Source of the DNA: UBA6224 sp963730375
GTDB taxonomy: Bacteria > Patescibacteriota > Saccharimonadia > Saccharimonadales > UBA4665
Length of the DNA stretch: 64,000 nt
Assembly: GCA_963730375.1 (NCBI GenBank)
Contig: CAVSRJ010000001.1
Location: 434,001-498,000, forward strand
Direction of reading: 5' to 3'
The number at the start of each line of letters is the position of its first letter. Positions within the stretch are counted from its first letter, which is position 1. The translations under genes and the position numbers were made by a program. Positions 58,955 to 64,000 of the stretch are shown piece by piece. The notes beneath the pieces were generated by a model that saw nothing but the letters and a program-made list of their open reading frames with translations, was not told the DNA's origin and did no database searches.

Positions 58955-60844
58955 ATGAATGCACAAGACGTCCGAGCGAAGTATCTAGAGTTTTGCCGCC
59001 AAAACGACCACGAGGTGATTGCTCGTGCACCGCTCGTTCCCAAGGATGACCCCACGACGCTGTTTACCGGCAGTGGTATGCAGGCGCTGTTGCCATACTT
59101 GCTCGGCCAGGAGCACCCCAAGGGCGTTCGACTAGCCGACAGCCAAACCTGCTTGCGTGCCCAGGATATTGAAGAAGTCGGCGACAACCGTCACACGACG
59201 TTCTTTGAGATGCTAGGCAACTGGAGCCTCGGTGATTACTTCAAGGCCGATCAACTGCCATGGTTCTTTGACTTTTTGACGGAGATTGTTGGCCTGGATC
59301 CCAGCAAGCTGTACGTAACGTGCTTTATTGGTGACGAAGCCAACGACATCCCACGCGACGAAGAAAGCGCCAAGATTTGGAAAGATTTATTTGCCGCCAA
59401 GGGTATTGTGGCCGAAACCCAAGATATCGGCAGCGAAGCCGATGGTGCTAAGCGTGGCATGGACGAGCATGCGCGCATTTTCTACTATGACGCCAGCAAA
59501 AACTGGTGGTGCCGCGCTGGCAAGATTGCTGACATGCCCGAGGGCGAACCGGGCGGACCGGACAGCGAAGTATTTTATGAATTTGATTTCATTCAGCACG
59601 ACACCAAGTACGGTGCCAAGTGCCACCCCAACTGTGACTGTGGCCGCTATATGGAAATCGGCAACAGCGTCTTTATGGAGTATGTCAAAACAGCTCAGGG
59701 TTTTGCTAAGTTGCCAAAACAGAATGTAGATTTTGGCGGCGGCCTGGAACGTATCGCTGCTGCCGCGCTCAACAACCCTGATGTATTTGTGATAAGTATA
59801 TTGCAGCCAATCATTGAAAAGCTCGAGGAAATTAGCGGCAAGAACTACGAAAGTCACACCGAAAGTATGCGTGTCATCGCCGACCATCTGCGCGCCGCGA
59901 CGTTCCTGGCAGTGGATGGCGTGAAGCCCAGCAACAAAGAGCAGGGTTATGTCATGCGCCGCCTGGTGCGCCGAGCGGTGCGGTTTGCCTTTGACCTGGG
60001 CGTCGAGCAAAACTTCCTGGAGCAGATCGTGCCGGTCATCGCTGACTTGTATCACGTCGATTTCCCAGAAGTTGCCGAACACCGTGACGAAGTCATCGCT
60101 GTATTAATCAAAGAAGAAAAAGCCTTCCGCCAGACCATCCGCAAAGGTATTCGCGAGCTAGAAAAGCTCAAAGATGACGGTTTGACAGGCGCAGAATTGT
60201 TCAAGCTGTATGACACCTATGGCTTCCCGGTCGAGCTGAGTATCGAAGAGGCATTTAAGCAGAATATCGAGGTTCCAGAAACTTGGCGGGCCGAGTTTGA
60301 TGCGCACATGGAAGAGCAGCGTCAACGCTCACAGACGGCTGCTAAGGGCGTGTTCAAGGGCGGTCTGGGTGGCAAGACCGAACAGCACAAAAAGTACCAC
60401 ACCGCGACGCATCTGATGTACCAGAGCCTACGGCATGTCCTAGGTGACCATGTCATCCAGCACGGCAGCAATATCACCGAGGAACGACTGCGTTTTGACT
60501 TCAGCCATCCCGACAAGATGACAGCCGAGCAAATCCAACAAGTCGAGGACATGGTCAACGAGCAAATTGATAAAGACCTGATCGTTACCTGGGAAGAACA
60601 CCCAACTGATAAAGCCATCAACGAATTACATGTGCTGGGCGCCTTTGGCGATCGCTACGGCGACGTCGTCAAGTGCTACCGCATGCAGGCGGAGGGCGAA
60701 GACACGCCGTTCAGCTTCGAAATCTGCGGCGGTCCCCACGTCGACCACACTGGCCAACTGGCCGAGGGCGGCAAGAAATTCAAAATAACCAAAGAAGAAT
60801 CCTCGTCAGCCGGCATCCGTCGCATCAAAGCCGTATTACAGTAG
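58955..60844 (+). CDS. alaS: alanyl-tRNA synthetase, minimal form
   Basis: Charges tRNA-Ala. About 629 residues against roughly 870 in most bacteria: the class II catalytic domain (LVPKDDPTTLFTGSGMQ, TFFEMLGNWSLGDYFK, DFGGGLERIA) and the editing domain (zinc ligands HTATHLM and CGGPHVDHTG) are present, but the C-terminal C-Ala domain is missing. The start MNAQDVRAKYLEF is fixed by the -10 box; the longer open frame runs into mnmA. The last 54 bases are duplicated downstream with only synonymous changes. Confidence 0.95.
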   Translation: MNAQDVRAKYLEFCRQNDHEVIARAPLVPKDDPTTLFTGSGMQALLPYLLGQEHPKGVRLADSQTCLRAQDIEEVGDNRHTTFFEMLGNWSLGDYFKADQLPWFFDFLTEIVGLDPSKLYVTCFIGDEANDIPRDEESAKIWKDLFAAKGIVAETQDIGSEADGAKRGMDEHARIFYYDASKNWWCRAGKIADMPEGEPGGPDSEVFYEFDFIQHDTKYGAKCHPNCDCGRYMEIGNSVFMEYVKTAQGFAKLPKQNVDFGGGLERIAAAALNNPDVFVISILQPIIEKLEEISGKNYESHTESMRVIADHLRAATFLAVDGVKPSNKEQGYVMRRLVRRAVRFAFDLGVEQNFLEQIVPVIADLYHVDFPEVAEHRDEVIAVLIKEEKAFRQTIRKGIRELEKLKDDGLTGAELFKLYDTYGFPVELSIEEAFKQNIEVPETWRAEFDAHMEEQRQRSQTAAKGVFKGGLGGKTEQHKKYHTATHLMYQSLRHVLGDHVIQHGSNITEERLRFDFSHPDKMTAEQIQQVEDMVNEQIDKDLIVTWEEHPTDKAINELHVLGAFGDRYGDVVKCYRMQAEGEDTPFSFEICGGPHVDHTGQLAEGGKKFKITKEESSSAGIRRIKAVLQ

Positions 60845-60986
60845 ATTGGGAAGAGCAGCCCGACAAAAAGTCGCATCTTTTTGCCGGCGCGATGAGAAAC
60901 CTGCTGGCAGGTGTCTCATAAGGCGAAGCCGCAAAGAAGAATCCTCCAGCGCCGGCATCCGTCGCATCAAAGCCGTATTACAGTGA
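60791..60986 (+). repeat. duplicated alaS 3' end flanking a hairpin element (copy B)
   Basis: Bases 60791-60844 (last 17 codons and stop of alaS) recur at 60933-60986. Six of 54 bases differ: TCG TCA becomes TCC AGC and TAG becomes TGA, so both copies encode the same KEESSSAGIRRIKAVLQ end. Between them (60845-60932) is the same element as after the helicase: AGAGCAGCCCGACAAAAAGTC, hairpin AAAAAG-tcgcat-CTTTTT, GCCGGCGCG, then ATGAGA (60892-60897) paired to TCTCAT (60914-60919) with upper stem ACCTGC/GCAGGT. Confidence 0.9.
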
Positions 60987-60993
60987 AGAAAAA

Positions 60994-61554
60994 TTAGGCG
61001 ACGTATTCGTGCGTTTCACGGTCGCAATATTCGAGCAGTGCAGAAAACTCAGATGTGAATGGCTGGTAGAGTGCTTCGTGATCCGTTGTCATGTGGGCTA
61101 TTCGCTTGAGCGTTTGTTCACGACGGAGCGCAGACTCATGGCGTTTACGCGCTAGCTCTCTTGCTTCATGAATTTTGGCTCGTTCATCAGCTGGTGGCGC
61201 TGGCTGGGCATCAATGTCAACAAGCGGAAAACCTTCCAGGTCGGATATGCGACGAAGCGTTTCTGCGACCTGGCGCGAAACTTGTTCGCTGTGCCCATTC
61301 AATTGCCCGCGGTCGAACCGTACAGCGACCTGCCCATGCCCATTGTGTAGCCTGGCATAGTGTCGTACGTCTGCTGAGCCAAGCGCTACGAGTCTAGAGT
61401 TGTCATCGTCATACGCAGCGACGACCGGAGTCTGCTCGCCATGCAGGGGTAGGCCGTATTCCTCTAGCTCATCGGGCGAGACAGCCGTGTTTAATAAATC
61501 CCCAGAGTAAAAGGAGAACGGCCGTCCGCCAATCTCCATATGTGACACAGACAT
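60994..61554 (-). CDS. hypothetical protein
   Basis: A 186-residue soluble protein. The first 80 residues look beta-rich (RPFSFYSGDLLNTAVSP, PVVAAYDDDNSRLVALGSAD) and the rest is helical and highly charged (ERAKIHEARELARKRHESAL). No family is recognised. AGGAG precedes the ATG. A TATAAT on the minus strand (complement of 61698-61703) gives a leader of about 135 nt. Confidence 0.6.
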   Translation of the reverse strand: MSVSHMEIGGRPFSFYSGDLLNTAVSPDELEEYGLPLHGEQTPVVAAYDDDNSRLVALGSADVRHYARLHNGHGQVAVRFDRGQLNGHSEQVSRQVAETLRRISDLEGFPLVDIDAQPAPPADERAKIHEARELARKRHESALRREQTLKRIAHMTTDHEALYQPFTSEFSALLEYCDRETHEYVA

Positions 61555-61849
61555 GTTTTATACTCCTGTCCGCATGTCAATCCATGCAGTTGTACTTATG
61601 TTTGTGATGTTATCTCGCCTAGGAAATCCCCGATTCGTGTCAGGAACTTGATAGGTGAGCCGAATATGTGTGTTTTTGAGTGCCATATTCAACTTTTATT
61701 ATAGCACGCTTATGTCAAGTTTTAGCTGCTATTTGTGAGAAAACTCACAAAGTAGTGTACTAACATCCAATCGAGATTGCAATGATGAATTTTGTACACC
61801 CATCAGGGGAAAGGCTTGCCTAAGTCTGCGCGGTTCGTGCTAAAATAAT
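61555..61849. promoter_or_regulatory. divergent intergenic region with palindromic operator
   Basis: About 295 bases between the divergent gene at 61554 and ftsA. It holds a minus-strand TATAAT (61698-61703), an 8-bp inverted repeat TTTGTGAG-aaaa-CTCACAAA (61732-61751) that could bind a regulator, and a plus-strand TAAAAT (61841-61846) that ends 9 nt before the ATG at 61856. No gene is seen. Confidence 0.5.
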
Positions 61850-63163
61850 ATGCATATGCTTGATTCATTCAAAGCCCTGAGCCGCGAGGCGGCGACCAAA
61901 GCGCGCGATGCGGCTGGACGATTACGAAACAAAGAGGACGAATATATCGTCGGCTTAGATATTGGTACCGAAGTAGTCAAGGCGTTGATTGGGCGAGTGA
62001 CTCCCGAAGGCGACATCGAAGTTATCGGCGTAGGTCGTCAACATCAAAAACTCACCGACATGCAGGCAGGCGCCATCGCGGACATCGTCAGTGTCGTCCA
62101 AAACTGCGATAAAGCCCTTGGTCAGGCCGAAGAGCAGGCCGGAGTTAGTGCTCGAACCGCGGTTATCGGTATCGCTGGTGAGCTCGTAAAAGGCATGACT
62201 ACTACCGTGCGCGTTTCTCGTAAGGATGCCAAACAACAGATAGACATTGCCGAAATGGAACGAATCATTCACGTTGTGCAGGAGCGAGCCGAGAAGAAGA
62301 CGCGTGATCAGTTGGCGCTGGAACTCGGCGGCAAAGAAGTCGACGTACGCCTCGTCAATAGTGCGCTCGTCGGCATCGAAATTGATGGCTACCCCGTGAC
62401 GAACCCCATCGGTTTCCAGGGCAAGCACGTCGTGGTGCAGTTGTATACCGCCTTTGCACCGATGTTGCACATTGGCGCGTTAGAGCGGACTGCCCAGGAG
62501 CTTGATTTGGATTTGCTTGCTGTGGCGGCTGAGCCATTTGCAGTGTCGCGGTCGGTGATTGGAAACCGGCAAAGTGGCAACTTTAGCGCCATCCTCATGG
62601 ACGTCGGCGGCGGTACGACCGATATTGCTGTTATTAACGACGGTGGTGTCCAGGGTACGAAGATGTTTGGTATCGGTGGTCGCGCCTACACCAGGGCAAT
62701 TGAACGTGGACTGGGTCTGGAGTTTGACGAGGCTGAAGATTTGAAGTTGGCTCTGAGCGATGGGATCATTGAAGCCAAAAAGCGCGATGAGGCCGACGAA
62801 GCACTGCAACGGACGGTTGATGTCTGGACTGATGGCGTAGAACTAGCCTTGAGTGAATTTGATCAGCTCGATCACTTGCCGCACCGCATGTTCCTCTGTG
62901 GCGGTGGCTCAAGCCTGCAGGCGTTAACTGATGCACTTGAGAAGACTGAGTGGTATCGCAAACTTGCCTTTACCCGCAAGCCATCAGTGCATCATATCCG
63001 TCCTGACCAGGTCGTGGGTATTACCGACAAGACCGGTGACGTCAATGATCACACGTTTATCACCGCACTCGGATTACTGCGAGTTGGACTGGATACGTTA
63101 CAATTTAGTGAAGGCGACTCCGGATCGATTCGCGATAAAATCGACAGGATGCTCCAGGTATAA
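61850..63163 (+). CDS. FtsA/PilM-like actin-family ATPase
   Basis: A 437-residue cytoplasmic protein of the FtsA/PilM group. The phosphate-1 loop VGLDIGTEVVKALIG, the SHS2-like insert (about 120-200), phosphate-2 MDVGGGTTDIAV, and the adenosine loop MFLCGGGSSLQAL are visible. FtsA tethers FtsZ to the membrane at division, whereas PilM works in type IV pili; here the following gene is a large membrane protein common in CPR, and no pil genes are adjacent. Two ATGs compete; the second (61856) lies 9 nt after a TAAAAT box and is likely the true start. Confidence 0.85.
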   Translation: MHMLDSFKALSREAATKARDAAGRLRNKEDEYIVGLDIGTEVVKALIGRVTPEGDIEVIGVGRQHQKLTDMQAGAIADIVSVVQNCDKALGQAEEQAGVSARTAVIGIAGELVKGMTTTVRVSRKDAKQQIDIAEMERIIHVVQERAEKKTRDQLALELGGKEVDVRLVNSALVGIEIDGYPVTNPIGFQGKHVVVQLYTAFAPMLHIGALERTAQELDLDLLAVAAEPFAVSRSVIGNRQSGNFSAILMDVGGGTTDIAVINDGGVQGTKMFGIGGRAYTRAIERGLGLEFDEAEDLKLALSDGIIEAKKRDEADEALQRTVDVWTDGVELALSEFDQLDHLPHRMFLCGGGSSLQALTDALEKTEWYRKLAFTRKPSVHHIRPDQVVGITDKTGDVNDHTFITALGLLRVGLDTLQFSEGDSGSIRDKIDRMLQV

Positions 63164-63165
63164 CC

Positions 63166-64000
63166 ATGGCAGGCACAGCAGCAAACAAAGATACCATTTA
63201 TATAGATGTCGATGATGAGATAACCACCATCATTGATAAAGTACGCGCCAGTAACGGTCGCATCGTTGCTCTGGTGTTGCCAAAACGGGCAACGGTATTA
63301 CAGAGCGTCGTAAACATGAAGCTCCTAAAACGCAGCGCTGACGAGGCGAGTAAACAAGTCGTTCTAATCACTGCTGAAAAAGGCCTGCTACCACTGGCTG
63401 GTGCAGTCGGACTCTACACGGCGGGTACCCTGCAGTCAAAACCCGAAATCCCAGCCGTCCCAAATAGCAACGCCTCGAGCGATGACGATGATGAAGTCAT
63501 GCTGGACGACGAGGAGGGTGAATACACGGCAGATACCGCCGGTGATCAGTCGGTTGGAGTGCTGGCCGACAAGGCAGGCGCTGGACTTGTTATTTCCTCT
63601 GGTGTAGATGTCGAGGATACCCCAAAAGCCGAAGCGGCTGCTGCCAAATCAGCCACCAAGGCCAAGAAAAACAAGAAGCTACTGGTACCAAACTTCAATA
63701 AATTCCGCGTTCTGACCGCGGTTGGCATCGCTGCTATTGTACTGCTGGTAATTGGGCTGTTCCTGGTTACGACGGTATTGCCAAAGGCGGTTATTGCCAT
63801 TTCCACCAACGCCCAGGATGTAAACAGCAGCCTAAATGTAACCCTGGATACTAAAGCGACGAAGGTCGACTTGGGTACCAGCACCGTGCCAGCAACATCA
63901 GTTGAGCAGCAGAAGACGTATACCAAGCAAGTCGACGCCACCGGCAAGCAAAACAATGGTGAGACCGCAGATGGAACCGTCAAGATGACTGCAAGCAAGT
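63166..64000 (+). CDS. baseplate-J-like CPR membrane protein, partial
   Basis: Starts at 63166, 2 nt after the ftsA-like stop, and runs out of the window (278 codons seen). Residues 1-90 form a compact domain (DTIYIDVDDEITTIIDKVRA, then VVNMKLLKRSADEASKQVVL and GLLPLAGAVGLYTAGTLQSK); about 95-175 is acidic and disordered; a membrane helix lies at about 188-208 (IAAIVLLVIGLFLVTTVL), and an extracytoplasmic beta-rich part begins. Proteins with this N-terminus are widespread in Patescibacteria and often annotated as baseplate J-like. Role unknown; coupling to the FtsA-like gene suggests an envelope or division function. Confidence 0.7.
   Translation, partial: MAGTAANKDTIYIDVDDEITTIIDKVRASNGRIVALVLPKRATVLQSVVNMKLLKRSADEASKQVVLITAEKGLLPLAGAVGLYTAGTLQSKPEIPAVPNSNASSDDDDEVMLDDEEGEYTADTAGDQSVGVLADKAGAGLVISSGVDVEDTPKAEAAAAKSATKAKKNKKLLVPNFNKFRVLTAVGIAAIVLLVIGLFLVTTVLPKAVIAISTNAQDVNSSLNVTLDTKATKVDLGTSTVPATSVEQQKTYTKQVDATGKQNNGETADGTVKMTASK

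Overview
The window looks like a piece of a Candidatus Saccharibacteria (TM7, Patescibacteria/CPR) chromosome. The signs are short intergenic gaps, UGA used as a stop, a trimmed AlaRS without its C-terminal domain, FtsA followed by a baseplate-J-like membrane protein (a common CPR pair), lower glycolysis without biosynthetic operons, many small single-domain membrane proteins, and a rich set of surface proteins. No phage, IS element or CRISPR array is visible. The phylum is inferred from gene content; no 16S rRNA gene is present.

Layout. 0.2-2.1 kb: HAD phosphatase, cytidine deaminase, tRNA-Lys, small membrane protein. 2.1-6.0 kb: folD, murI, murD and two stand-alone receiver proteins flanking a one-TM protein. 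6.0-9.3 kb: an operon of pyruvoyl-dependent arginine decarboxylase, a membrane-anchored protein and a DUF2156 acyltransferase-like protein. 9.4-11.6 kb: multi-TM histidine kinase. 11.6-12.6 kb: tRNA-Glu inside a nest of direct repeats and hairpins. 12.6-18.2 kb: membrane protein, pyk, pgk (frameshifted), tpiA, acidic membrane-anchored protein. 18.2-22.6 kb: uvrD-type helicase, RpfB-like wall hydrolase, ksgA. 23.5-24.0 kb: tmRNA. 24.2-28.6 kb: XRE regulator with membrane partner, Met/Asp-rich protein with DipZ, secreted beta-propeller. 28.9-37.6 kb: DEAD-box helicase, ArsR regulator, two-component system, DHA2 transporter, ABC exporter, zinc-ribbon microprotein, RRM protein. 37.7-44.1 kb: trehalase, P-loop kinase, metG with a Met-rich leader peptide, tatD, two unknowns, cysteine desulfurase. 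44.2-50.6 kb: F1 ATPase operon with an atypical membrane sector. 50.7-57.8 kb: surface/fibre protein cluster, partly broken by frameshifts. 57.9-64.0 kb: mnmA, alaS, unknown, ftsA and the start of a baseplate-J-like protein.

Three signals stand out. (1) Small structured elements sit at gene ends (uvrD 3', alaS 3', tRNA-Glu 5' and 3') between duplicated copies of that gene's own end. The uvrD and alaS copies share one element whose upper hairpin stem differs in sequence but stays paired, and the duplicated alaS end differs from the working one only by synonymous codons. (2) The F1 operon lacks a subunit a gene; in its place is a secreted-domain protein ending in a c-subunit-like hairpin with no membrane carboxylate. 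(3) Many genes have a -10 box only 6-9 nt before the start codon, implying widespread leaderless transcripts. One of these encodes a 16-residue Met-rich peptide just ahead of metG.

Single-base frameshifts affect pgk, atpD, atpC and two surface genes. They cluster at 50.0-53.4 kb and every one that can be resolved needs a +1 shift, so consensus indel error must be excluded before they are read as biology.
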